64,000 bases of DNA, from positions 808,001 through 872,000 of the forward strand of contig NC_063282.1 of assembly GCF_910591885.1 (NCBI RefSeq). Reading direction: 5' to 3'. This document shows positions 27,401 to 39,260 of this stretch, one piece after another; within the stretch, counting starts at the first letter, position 1, and each line of letters begins with the position of its first letter. Source of the stretch: Bombus terrestris. Its lineage: Eukaryota; Arthropoda; Insecta; Hymenoptera; Apidae. Below the pieces are notes generated by a model. The model made no database searches. It was not told the origin of the DNA and saw only the letters and a program-made list of their open reading frames with translations. A program made the position numbers and the translations under genes.

Positions 27401-28595
27401 TTACTGCGAGTACGTGTGAATGCACACGCGCATGCGCACTATTTGCCCTGTATCGTTGTCATACGAAGACCGTCTGCACGAATTCTCCTTGTGTCCAAGG
27501 AACCATACAGTATGATAGACGCGAAATACACGAAAATTGCTCTTGATCTTCAGACATATGCGGAGATCTTTGTCAGTCTGCCCTTCTTTATATTTCAAAT
27601 GTTCTACCTGCTATTTCAAAACCGAAGCTTTGTAAGCATTTGCTTCGTACCATCTTTCATCTTCGTTGTTAAATTTAAAATATTATTTTAATAAATATTA
27701 TTATTTTAATCGTAGGCTATAGATCTCCTTCACACCCTGTCGTATTCGTTCAGACATTCCTAATCCTCATTCTCTTTTCTCTGCTCTCTCTCTTTACCAA
27801 AATACGCAAGATTGATATATAGCAATTCATCCGGATTAAAGATTCGTAAATGAAAAAATATATATATACATCTAAGTTATATCTAAGAGATTAAGAATCA
27901 TCAACCGAGCGAAGCCATCTTCCCCGATTAATACCGTAAAATTCGCAAGATAGTGGGACATTCGATCGTCCAAGTTTAGTGCCATTGACACGAAATACGT
28001 AAGAATTCTGAGAACAAATAGGGATGAAGACGTCGTGGGGTACGCGGTAGAAGAGTGGATAACACGGTTGCAAGGGCTGCGAAGGAACAAAGATGAGAGG
28101 ATCGGGTGCAGGCGGTAGCACAATCCTGTAGCACAATCTCAACCAGGATTATGGGTTTTTGAAAGCGTGCAACCGGTTTTCGAACAGTGCTAATCTCATT
28201 GTTTTACACACGGAACAGCAATAACGAAGTTGTGCAAGGAGACAAGGGTCTCGGAGATTAGGGACCTTCGAAAACCTAAATCATCAGCTTCGGGAACTGG
28301 CCCAGGACAACCGAGAAAGGATCGACGAACAGATTTTCCACCGGTTCCAGCCAAGCAAACCAAGATGAGAACGATAACACGGGAAGAAGAGCGAAAATTA
28401 TAGCCGGGCCGACAGAAAATTTTAGCGAGCCCCCAGTCGGTAAATCTACTCCGCTGTAATTACTCTCAAGTTCCCCTTCGCTCCAAAAATAGATCCAATC
28501 TTTCCTTATTTTTTCTCTGTTCACCGTTCGGATTGCAGCAGAATCGAATCGGTGAGTTGAGAGAACGGTACAAGTTCGAAAGATATATTTCAAGA
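24431..28595. other. No gene seen
   Basis: Noncoding sequence with short chance frames on both strands. No splice-site pairs, RNA genes or transposon ends were recognised. Confidence 0.45.
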
Positions 28596-28886
28596 TACAG
28601 CGACTATTTGAACTACTATTATGAACAAACTATTTGAACACTTATCATAGAAAACTTTTGTGTACATATTGTACGTGTTGTGTAAAATAGTTTGAGACTC
28701 GATTGATCAGAAGACACAACTGTCATACGTTGATAAAGTTCCAAGTGATACTTGGATCGATCTGTTTCATTTCAACGTCTCTTTACGTCTAGGAACGAGT
28801 ATTTTAATATGAAATAGGTAACAAACAGAGAAAGGACTGTTTCGGTGAAAAATATTATTCGCCAAATTTCGTACGAGCCAAAGGTA
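28596..28886. mobile_element. Short TA-flanked element remnant, same family as 44464-44859
   Basis: The left end reads TACAGCGACTATTTGAAC and the right end, reverse complemented, TACCTTTGGCTCGTACGAAA, with TA at both edges. The inside from 28630 (tatttgaacactta, then a stretch like tgtgtacatattgtacgtgt) aligns with 44488 onward. It is about 100 nt shorter than that copy, so an internal deletion is likely. It has no coding capacity. TA target duplications and terminal inverted repeats suggest a nonautonomous Tc1/mariner-type (MITE) relic. Confidence 0.5.
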
Positions 28887-29111
28887 CAACTATTAAAGGG
28901 AAGCAATATTTGAATACTGTGACAGACGATAACATCCTTAAAATTAAAAGCACTCGTTCAGTACTAAAAGCAAATAAAAAGACAACTTTGGTAACTCGAC
29001 GATACTCGATCGACGATATACCGGGCTTTAAAATTCCATTCTTCTAAAAAATGGGAAATACGATTTATTGGGCTCCTCGCTCTTGTCTTCGCTTGATTTA
29101 AAGACAATTTA
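28887..29111. other. No gene seen
   Basis: AT-rich noncoding sequence between the element remnant and a short tandem duplication. Confidence 0.5.
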
Positions 29112-29161
29112 AAAATGTCTAATTTCAGACCGTCTGAAAATGTCTAATTTCAGTTCGTCTG
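29112..29161 (+). repeat. Tandem duplication of a 25-bp unit
   Basis: Two head-to-tail 25-bp units, each beginning aaaatgtctaatttcag and ending cgtctg, differing at only two positions. The near identity points to a recent duplication or conservation. Confidence 0.85.
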
Positions 29162-32142
29162 ATCCATTTAATTGGAGGAACGATCGAGCAATGGCGAATG
29201 AAAAACAACAAGAGAGAGCCTCTCGAACCAAGACGGCTATCAACACGATTGCACAATTTAATCGTCGATAGTTAAAAAGAAGTCCAGATTAGGCACACCT
29301 GTGTAAAGAGATCGACGCATCGAGTCTGGAGTGTTCGCAATGTTTTCCATGTCTTCGATTTATTACGTTAATCTCCGGAGTGAAAAAGGCAAATTCATCG
29401 GGATACGTGCGTTACAAAGTTTCATGGCAAACAAATTTATATTTCGTCTAACAACGTGAGAAAAGGAAAAAAAAAAGAAAGGAAAAGAAACGGGTTTCAT
29501 CGATCCGTTGCCGCTCAGCTTTTTGACGCAATCGTCTTCTCGAGATCTACATATCGACCGGTTTCGACTCTCACTGTCTCGCTTTTTCTTTCATTCGCTC
29601 GAAAAAGTATTCGTTTCACCACGGTGGAAAGGCATTTCGGCCTAGACCGTGTACATCATCGAGATCCCGGAGCGAAGAGTTTTTTGTTTGGTCGCGAACG
29701 AGGGTCCCATTTTTTCCGGAGCTTCTTTTTTTACATCGATAATTTTCCTTCTCTGTGAAACGAACGGACCATTTCTCGTTGGGAATGGAAGAAAAAGAAG
29801 AGGGACAAGGTAACTACCGCTAAGTGTGGTTAAGAAAGGAGGAAGTAGAGCAGGAGGAGATGAAGAAACAGCACGAAAAGAGGGGAGAAAGAAAACGGAG
29901 AAAAAAAGAGAGAGAGAGAGAGAGAGGAGACGAGCAAGCAGACCGAAACTCAGGAAATGACCCACCCATTGGCGCAGCAAAACCATAATTCTGACCGCCG
30001 AAATCATAATTCACCGAGGTCCATCGGGAATGTACTCTCGTGTTTCTGTCGGCCCCGGAACTCGCTGGGACCGTCCTCCTAATTTTGGATCGAATTTCAG
30101 GACCGGTCACGAGGCTCGAATTAAAATCCGAATCTTGTCGCTTAAATAACACCGTGTGAGAACAGATTCGACGTCGCTCGCACGAAATCTATCCATGCCA
30201 CGACTCCATGGCGAACGATCAAGCTACCAGACAGAGTAAAAAAGGAAATTAAAACTTGCTCAGATTCTCTCGCTCGCCAATTCCACTCTTGTGTCATCGA
30301 AAAGATATCGAGACGAAGGACTGCTGCAATATGGAGGGAACTCCAATTTAATTTACTATTATATTATACTGCTTTACACTATTTACGTTGTTCATATTTT
30401 TCTATTCTTACGCTGTTGTATTATTATGCATTCGCGTTATTACACTGCATCGAAAGAACCGCTTTCAGGACCTACGTTTGTTAGACATTTTTTCCTTCTA
30501 TCGATGAGTATCTATTCTAAAACCATTCGAGCGTCGGACCTTCTCTCAACATCCTGTATGGTGGCGTTGTGTTACATTATAGTACATTGATTGACTACTT
30601 ATCGCTAAAAATTAACTTCAAATCGACTAAAAATCACTCAAATCACTTTTTCAAACGTGCCATAAATTGCTAGTCAAGTAATATTCTTAGCAATCAAGTT
30701 TGGCACTCTGAATGCGAGATCTGTACCTGTCGTATCGTATCTGTACAAGTGAAATATCGAAGCTGCTTCCTTACTGCAAATCATTCGGATACGGAAAAAC
30801 ACATCGAACAGGGATCTCCATGCTGGAAGGTTCGTACAAATAGCTATAGCAAGCGTTCGCACGAGTATTTATAGCAACAGTCGATAATTTCGTCGTAGAA
30901 AGCACCGTGTTTCGTCGGATAGAATTCGAGGAGTTTAAGAGAACGAGAATGCTTCCGAGGAAACGACGGCCAAAAATGTTCTCGCAAATACAAGGAGAAT
31001 AGCTGAGTGAAATTGCTCTATCGGCGACGATTATCGGCTGCTCGGAAATTCAAGATGTTACTCGGCTCGAGAGTTATCGTCTATAAGTTAATTTGAATCG
31101 ATCATTTGCCTTTCGCGACCAACGTACACGTGTCTCTTTAACGTAATATTAAACGCAAAGTTGTGTTCCAAAGGGAACTTATTTTCTACGTTGTATCATT
31201 ATAATTGCCACTATCTACCGTTATTCGCGACTACGTAACAACACGCATTTAAGAGTAATTTGGTCACCTGTTTATTTTTGACGAGATATATTTTATATAA
31301 TTACTTAAATAATAGTAAATGTACGTATAGCGGTATACGTAGCTAATGGTAAATTATATTGCTACGATGCCTCTTAATAAACTATTCAAATTTATAGCGA
31401 TACTGATTATAATTTGATGATAATTTCGAATTCGTCGTTAAATCGTAGACTTTGATAAAACTGCTACTACAAATTGAGCCAAGTGTCCAGCTACTTACGA
31501 GCAATAGCGTGCCTGCTTTCGACAAACGTCATTGGTCGGTGCGGTAAACTTATCATTTATCTGGAACTGTTTTTCGTACTAATCCCTGATATCGATTACG
31601 TCGAGCGCGCCACAATACGTCGCTCTAAACACTGCTGTTCGACGCGACGAGAACGAAACGCGAAACGAATTCCAATTAAATCGTAACGAAGCCACGGCCA
31701 AGTGTACCAGAGAACACGAAGTCAGCAATGGTCCTTCCAAGTGAGAATGTAGAGCCGCGTTCTTCCAAACACTCGGAAACTGGAAGATATTTCGGAATTC
31801 GGTGGCGTCGTAACTCACGAAACTCCGCCGATAAAAGTGCGAGCATGCGGAAAGGTGGAAAGCCACGCGAAGATCCAAGATACGCTGTGGCGTATAAAGA
31901 GCGAAATTGAGGCAGCGCGGTGGCTATCTTCGAAAGCGAAACTTGGTTCGTGACTATCGGTAGAAGGGCGGGCGAGTTTCGCGGGGAGAGAAATCGAGAA
32001 AAGTTTCGGGTTTAAATATGCCAACGGGAAAGGGAGGAGGGGGGTGGTCTAGGCAAGGGAGATGGTGGCGGTGGCGAGGAATAACAATAGCAAGAACCAC
32101 GTAGGGACGTAAACTCGTTGGAGGATCAGCAGGATATAATCT
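29162..32142. other. No gene seen; GA microsatellite inside
   Basis: Noncoding sequence. A (GA)n tract lies at 29907-29926 in a purine-rich plus-strand stretch (29780-29940). No splice pairs or RNA genes were recognised. Confidence 0.45.
29907..29926. repeat. (GA)n microsatellite
   Basis: GA dinucleotide run on the plus strand, read as CU-rich on a minus-strand transcript. Confidence 0.9.
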
Positions 32143-32228
32143 GGAGGCTGGCACCGAGGTAGGCACCATCTACCGTGAGATCTCCACGGAAATCGGAACT
32201 GGCTCGAGGCAACCCTAATCCGAACCTG
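32143..32228 (+). repeat. 86-bp direct repeat, copy 1
   Basis: It contains ggcaccgaggtaggcacc, gtgagatctccacgg and aaatcggaactggctcgag. It matches 32702-32786 in the same orientation, offset 559 bp, with about five or six substitutions and a one-base indel. Outside the unit the flanks do not match. Confidence 0.9.
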
Positions 32229-32701
32229 ATACGACGCGCTATGTACGGCCACTGGGTTCTCAATTATTCAGCCAACGATTTCACGGTGTCGAATTAAAGT
32301 TTGATAGAAAACGATAAGCCGCTGGGAAGCGAGGACGACATGGTTCATCGTCGTAACATCGTCCGAATCGCGAATAGCACGGTGCGTAGAGTTACGGAAA
32401 AATCGTTTCTATCAAGAAGTTCGCCGCAGCACGATGTGGAAAACGCGCTCCGAATCGCGGTGAAGGCATCGAACTCGATCTAGATAAGGCGTGAGGCATA
32501 AAATAATGTAATCTCTGGGAGCGTTGCGTGTAATTGAATTACAAAAGCGCGGGGTACTCGAGCATTTCGCGGAGGAGCAAATTGCACGGTGCAACGTGGA
32601 GAAAAGGACGCGTGGAGGAGAGGAGTAGTAGAAGAGAGAGAGAGAGAGAGAGAGCACAAAGCAACGCGCGAGGGATCGAAACAACGCGACGCAGAAATCT
32701 C
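32229..32701. other. Spacer between the two 86-bp repeats
   Basis: About 470 bp, with a (GA)n tract at 32633-32654 and no coding signal that I can support. Confidence 0.5.
32633..32654. repeat. (GA)n microsatellite
   Basis: GA run of about 22 nt between the two copies of the 86-bp repeat. Confidence 0.9.
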
Positions 32702-32786
32702 GGAGGCAGGCACCGAGGTAGGCACGATCTAGCGTGAGATCTCGACGGAAATCGGAACTGGCTCGAGCCAACCTAATCTAAGCTCG
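32702..32786 (+). repeat. 86-bp direct repeat, copy 2
   Basis: It contains ggcaccgaggtaggcacg, gtgagatctcgacgg and aaatcggaactggctcgag. Four of the differences from copy 1 are C-to-G or G-to-C changes. The function is unknown; no frame is preserved across both copies in a convincing way. Confidence 0.9.
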
Positions 32787-32937
32787 ATTCAACCCCCAAG
32801 ACGCCTAACCTGTGTTGCACGTTGGCGGCGTTATGGAGCTGCAGGCGCACACTGTCCATATACACGCGCACGCACGTGCACATACACAGCGAGATACACA
32901 CAGAGGCGAATCCGCCTCGCGTACATGTGCACGGGTA

Positions 32938-32970
32938 CTCTACACGCGTCTCTACACGCGTCTCTACACG
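32938..32970 (+). repeat. 12-bp tandem repeat
   Basis: The unit ctctacacgcgt is repeated about 2.75 times, within a larger stretch rich in CA/TG and ACACG words (32850-32970). Confidence 0.85.
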
Positions 32971-35187
32971 TTTTGCGCGATTATGCGAGCTTCCACTATG
33001 CAGATCGATCCCTGGAGTCGAAGGTGAGGACCGTTTCGGTGGCAAGAACGTGTCTGTGTGTTCGCGTGCGTATATTGGTATTCCGTGTCAGTCTCGCGTG
33101 CATTGTACCGTATGGAATTTCGGATACAAACGTCTGAAGGGCTTAATAACCTGTGCTCCAATTTCCGGGCCGACGATTTTGACTCCCTGCCGTTTGTTTT
33201 AACCAACATCGAAGCAGGGGAAAGCGTTAAAAAAAAAGAAGATAGAATCGTGTATTCGAGAGAAATCGTTAGCGAGCCGCAGCTAGCTCGGCCGAAGCCC
33301 TTCGTTTCGTGACTTCAGACCGAAACCATTCGTCGTTTAAGGGCCTGACGGTTGTTGATTAAGGCTCCTGTTCGGGGCGAGGGAGGAAACGCGAGGGGAA
33401 GGAAGGGAGGGGGGTCAGGTTATGTCCATGAAAGTTTTACGGTGCTTGGGTATCCGTAAACGCCATATGGCCCGAAAGTCGCCATGCTTCCTTCGTTCTC
33501 TTTCGTCTCGCAGCGGACCCAACGTCCCTCTCATTTTTTTTTATTCTGCTTCCCTCTCGGTTCCTCCTCGTTAAAGTTCCGAGTCACGGTTGCGTTACGC
33601 GTTATTCTTTGTCCGGACGGAAAATTGGGAAGCTTTTAAAAACCAGCAACGACTTCTCAAAAACCCGAGTAAACTTACGAATCGAAAGGGAGAAACCGAA
33701 GAAGAGGAAACGCGCGATACTACGGTCTCTCTAATGCCGCCTAATCGGCAACCAACAGGAACTGTTAACTCGCCTGAAACGGAAAGAGAACGAAACCGTT
33801 AGTTGGAAACGGATCCGAAAGTATGCAATTATAGAGGAACTCGCGCGTTCTCCTCTCTTGTACGCAGCGACAACATATACCAACGTTTCTAGACACAATC
33901 GACCATAGGAATATATCGGACTATTGGACTATTCCATCGCGTATGGGCGACGCCCACTCGTGTCGCATTAGTAAATCGCGAATAGACGCCTCGGCTAACG
34001 CGACTAACATCGATACTAATAACCATTGTTTGTTAGCACCTCGATCGAGGAGAAAAGTCGCGCCTAACGACGCGTAATTATCGTACAAGCGCTAAGCAGA
34101 TTAAATCGGAGGACAAAGAGTCCAAAGTTCCGCTCTTCCGCGAGTCATTATCTATCGCCCGGTATCGGGCGAATATATTAAGTAACTATCTATCTTCTAT
34201 CGTATACGTATTTACGCTTTAACCTAGAATACCGTTAAAAAAAACTCAGAATTTGCCACAACTACTAGGAAAGTTCGTGGTTTCTGGCATCGATCGTTAT
34301 GTCTTTTATCGTTGGACGAATACGTACGGTTGCTTTTATCGTGTGTCCATGTTGGTAACCTAATACAGTAACGATAGCCTCAATAAGTTAAAACATTTTC
34401 AAGGTAGCCCTCGCGTAATCAGATTTACATCGCGATATACGAATTTCCAGACGCAAAGACGCAGACGAGTCGATCAATCGTTCGATCGTTATCTTCAGGA
34501 ACGTAGCAGGATTAAAAGGTCTGGGATCTACAGACGTATATTTTATATTTCTGAAAATTCGTAGCTTCCTGCGTCGTTAGGTGTGTCATCATCAATGTCA
34601 TCATAGTGCATCGTGAATCGTACACAGGAACGAGATAGCAGATAGCAAGGGATCGCAGAAGGGCGGAAGGGGTGCGTTCCGAAACATATCCAGCTGGCGC
34701 CTCTCGGCGCTATGGCGGCCGTTATAAGCCCGCTACCAAATCAAGCGTGTGTGACACACTAATAATCGGACGTATATATGGTGTCTATACAGTAGCTGCG
34801 GGCACACGTGTATACATAGAGGGGTGCGCGGGTGTAGACGCTTATATACGTAGCACACATTCCTGTCGAGTCTCGTCTACGAGCGACTATGTAGCTCGCA
34901 CCAACACGTGCGAATCCATATAGACGGATATACGTGTACATCTTGTCAGGCGATACGTATACGAGATCAAACACAGGTGAGCGCGAGTATACAGGGCAAT
35001 TAGAACGAAACGAGCGACGCGATTTTCCGCGGCATTTTCGCCTTGCTTTATTAATTTCCACTCAATTAAATCGCGCCTCCCCAGGGATCTAGTTATTCCA
35101 GCTATTATCGACTGTTCCTCAAAGATTTAGACGTTAAAGCGAACTATATTAAGAATTTCTATGGGCCAAGTACGCGAGGATACTTAC
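32971..35187. other. No gene seen; one small hairpin
   Basis: Noncoding sequence. A perfect 6-bp hairpin CGCCCG-GTAT-CGGGCG lies at 34155-34170. Nothing else could be supported. Confidence 0.45.
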
Positions 35188-35215
35188 ACATATGTCTGAA
35201 AATAAATCAATCAAC
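35175..35215 (-). promoter_or_regulatory. Candidate 8-nt microexon (near-recursive splice site)
   Basis: On the minus strand a U-rich acceptor (GATTGATTTATTTTCAG) is followed by just 8 nt, ACATATGT (35195-35188), and then a strong donor, GTAAGTATCC. Either it is an 8-nt microexon, which would shift the frame by two unless paired with another exon, or it works like a recursive splice site with a tiny exon that is removed again. It is on the same strand as the coding exons. The sites are seen; splicing is inference. Confidence 0.45.
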
Positions 35216-35256
35216 AAGCAACAAATATAAATACGTACGCGCGTACTTAAAGTTGG

Positions 35257-35282
35257 AACCCAAGTACAGAACCCAAGTATAG
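35257..35282 (+). repeat. Tandem duplication of a 13-bp unit
   Basis: aacccaagtacag is followed directly by aacccaagtatag, one mismatch. Confidence 0.8.
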
Positions 35283-36933
35283 AACGTACATTGCCAGACA
35301 TTCGTAATTCTTAAACAGTAAAGTGTATTAGATTAACCGCCAAACGACGGTCGACTATACCCGCGAATATCACCGACTTATGGATTCGTAAATTGCACGT
35401 TTCTGTTTACGTGCTTCTATATATGACGCGCGTGAGCGTTAATCCTGTTGCGCCGTCTCGCTCATTTTCGAACCAATTATATTTCTTAATTGGTTAAAAG
35501 TTGTCTCAAGTTTGAACAACGTATGGAAAAATTGTGCTCGATGCGAATGATTTGTGGTTCCAATTTTGCGTTAAGCACGGCCCGATGAACGACGATTCCA
35601 TGATTAGAGCAAGATCGAAATATGAAAGTTCGAGGATCGTAGAAGAGCTAAGTGGTTAGTTAAATCGAGAAACAAACCGCGCTCTTGTTCGACTTTGCGA
35701 ATCGAAAAACTGGAAAAATTCGAAAAACCAGGATAGAAAGGGAGGTGCGTGATCGCGGGATGACAGAGAGCAGCACGTGCACGCGTGCATGCGGAATACG
35801 CGTGTCTCTGCGTTACGTAGCCGTGCAAACAGAGGCAAGGGATAATGGTTACGAGGAATGGATATATCAGTCGCCGCGCGTTGAATCCTAGGATACTGCT
35901 ATTAGTAGAGCTGCAGGCGCAGGGATACACTGTTGTCACGCGAGTAGCTGGTATGCGAGCGAATTCACATGTGTCAGGTTCGCGTGTATGCGTCTAATTA
36001 CGCGTATGTGAGCGTGCGAGTATATTCCTTGCCAGAGTATCTATTTACGCGTGTGTACTTGTCGGACGCAAATTGTCGTAGTGGACTGGGACACGCGCGT
36101 GTGCGCGTGCGGTCAGTCGCTTGTACGTGTGCTGAGATGTAGCTACAAGCGTGATCATATGGGTTACATATACGTGCCTAAGTACTAATGCTAATCCCAA
36201 CCATAGATTACGAGACGGGCAGCGACGATCAACCGGAACCATGCCGCAGGAAATTCGTCGGCCCTTTAGCTTCTGGCTTTTCGTCTGCAATTCGAGACAA
36301 TTCGATATCGTTTCACGGGAAAATCCGGAAATTCCGAAATTGAAATTTACACCGGTCCACCAAAAATAGCAGCTGGGTCCACGCAGTAACGTTGATAGTC
36401 ATAAGACGAGAGTTTATCGACATCTCTATGAGGTGCAATTTTCTGTTCCATTAAAAAGATAGAATGAAAGGAGGAGAGAGTTTCCTGCTAACGTTCCAAG
36501 GAGCCATCGTTCGACAAAAGCTCGAAAACGTACTGGTTGCAGTAATAAAGTGGCACTTGCCGGCCAATTCGACGATAGGGGAAAGAAAAAACAATCAGCT
36601 TCGAGACCGGAGCAGCCAGGTCGCCGTCCCATTTATATCAATTCTATTCATTGCCGCTTTTAACCTAGCCCTCGCGACGCCAGTGACTCTCACTCTCAAG
36701 ATCTACCTCGATATCCATCGACGTTCCATCATGCACGATTCGCGATTCGGATTATGATTACGGTAGATGCGTATTCCGATAAACTGTCGTTTCGCCGAAT
36801 CTAACAATTACAGAAACTCGTGTTTACGATTTATACAGGCTCTCTATCACGGTACGATCCACGTAGCGGACGATTCCATGTAAAAAATTGATCGAAAGCC
36901 TTTTCCAATGTTTTTTTTTTCTTTCTTTTTTAT

Positions 36934-36987
<54 letters not shown>

Positions 36988-38636
36988 TACTAGGACTGGC
37001 TGTACAATCGTTATACATAAATATTACGTACTCCATACCAATTTATTACTCGTTAAACGCAACAATTAGTCATCGAGTCAAGCCTTCGTACAGCGATGAA
37101 AAACGCGCCGATATCGTCGATCGTCGCGTCGAAATATTCAACTCCATCCGTCCCATTATCGGTAAAGATTCGCCGTAACCGTAGCTTTACTCGCTGCTTC
37201 GACGATACGAGTACATCGCGAACACACGACGCACCTTTTACGAGAGTCGAGTCTGAAAATCGACGAGTTCAATTATCGGGAATGAAATTTGTGATTCTAA
37301 ACATCGAATGGATTATCTCGGAAACGGTCGATATTCCATCGTTCGCACGGCCCTTAAGCCGAACGTTACCACCATACGTCGCAGGCTCGTGCCCCGATTT
37401 ACATAAAATTCTGGTCCCGAAGCGACTCCGTCGTTAACCGAGTGGACGGACAGGTGAAACGAGGCAACGTAACGGGTCCTATCGGTTTCATTCAATCCCC
37501 GGTTTTCAGCAGCAATTACGGCCGACCTTCTGGAAGTCGAACGATGCCGCTTTTCTGGCAACGACCGCGCGTGGATAGCTCGTAAAATCGGCCCGATCCC
37601 CGGACAGCTTTCACGATCGAGCAGCGCTCGCGACGCTCACCTCGAATTTCGAGTTTTAATCGAACCGTTGAGAACACACCGTCGGACCACCGCGATCGAC
37701 CAACAGCACACTTTCGCTTTCTCGTTTCTCTCGTTCCCTTCTTTCCTCCTCTGTCCACGTCACGGGCAAGCTCCTCGCTATTTCTCGCCTCTTTCGTCCC
37801 TTGCGACCCTTTTGTGCGCACGATGCGTATTTAACGCGGAGGAACGCAACAGACGCGTACACGTATGTAAACGCGGTGAACGAGGATAGAAGCAAGTAGA
37901 TGGTCGACGTAACGAACGATTTACGGGATATATTATACAAAAGATTTCGAAATTTCATTAGCAGCGTAATGAGAGCCGATAACGTGTGATATATCGGAGA
38001 TCTCGAAAAGAGAACGCGATCGAAGCTGACAGAGAATCGACGGCACAGCGTTACGAGTTACGAAACGATATTCCGTTGGCCACTTACGCGGCCAGCGAGC
38101 GGCTAATTTAAACGCTTAATTGCAACTCCGCTTTTAGCGGAAAAATGAACGCGCGCGAGCACGCGGCTAATTAAGTCTGGTCCAAAGAGAGATAACGCTT
38201 TCATAACGAACGTAGCGTTTTTTGTTGTCGTATTTTTAAGTGGTCGCCTCCTCCGACGATGACTCGGCCAAGATTTTACGCCCGACAAAAGCGCGGAAAA
38301 AAGCTTCTCGAGGGCCGGCCGTGGAGAGCTGAGCGTTTCAAACGTTGCAAGTGTCGTACCGGATATGAGCTACGAACGAAGGGAGGAGCACGGACCGGAA
38401 ATGGCTAGCCTTACGTCGACCCGATCAAAAACTGGTTTCACCAGACGCTCGAAATCGAGATCACGGGGAGAAATACCCGAGAAAAGGAGAGAGAAAAAAG
38501 AGGTGAAATAAAGACCAACGTCCGCCCTCTTGTGTATCGACGGCCGATAAGGGCTCTTCTAACAAATTTGCGACGTTTTTATCGCCCTACCTTCGTTAGA
38601 GTTACGTAATTGGATCGAGGATTCCCGTTGGACAAA
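35283..38636. other. No gene seen; long (AT)n tract inside
   Basis: Noncoding sequence. A 97-codon plus-strand frame at 36464-36757 with a hydrophobic stretch and a 113-codon frame at 37096-37437 were considered and not accepted. A long AT tract lies at 36937-36983. Confidence 0.45.
36937..36983. repeat. (AT)n microsatellite
   Basis: An uninterrupted AT dinucleotide run of about 47 nt, preceded by a T-rich stretch. Confidence 0.95.
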
Positions 38637-39260
38637 TACAGTGGCTCGCAAAAGTCTTTCGACGCTTCTAGAAATCAATTACGAACGTATCGTAAAAAAA
38701 CGTTTTAAAATTATAATATCGTAAAAGACATTTTATCGTACGATGAAACGCTGCCCTTTGTTTGATACTAAAATAACATTTTCATCGATACGATGTCTCT
38801 TATGACAACGAATCTTAACTGAAATGCTCCGATCCGTTTGTTTCGTTTATCGAATATCGCGTAGTCGTATTAACTGTTAGCGCTATTTACTATTTCTTTT
38901 TGTTTGCGAAACTCCTATCTCATTACGGTGTTAATAAGATTTCAATATGTTTGTATAATGTATTCACAAGAACTGTCTATCGTCAAATTATGATCAATTA
39001 TACGTATAATAGCACGATACGATCCGATGTAATTAACTTTGAAAGTCAGTATGCGATGACAAAATCGGCGTTCCTAGTTATATATATATTGTAGAATTGT
39101 TTGGTTATTCGGCAAACTCCCCATCTTCTTTAGAATTGACCGACCGCGCAAATCGAAAGGTAAAGGATAAGGTAAATATAAGAGTAACGGTGTTAGTAAA
39201 ATGTGAAAACGTTGATAATATATCGACGAAAGATTGCTATTTGTTCCGTGAGCCACTCTA
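38637..39260. mobile_element. TA-flanked inverted-repeat element, about 624 bp, nonautonomous
   Basis: The left end reads TA CAGTGGCTCGCAAAAG; the right end, reverse complemented, reads TA GAGTGGCTCACGG. The ends match over the first ten or so bases (AGTGGCTC) and TA flanks both sides, as expected for Tc1/mariner-type insertion. The inside is AT-rich, with one 64-codon frame of no recognisable family and no transposase catalytic motif. It is best read as a MITE or internally deleted copy. Related ends occur at 28596-28886 and 44464-44859. Confidence 0.6.

Noticed and set aside
36464..36757. Plus-strand 97-codon frame with a hydrophobic stretch
   Set aside because: One possible membrane segment is not enough; no signal peptide, neighbour or family evidence.
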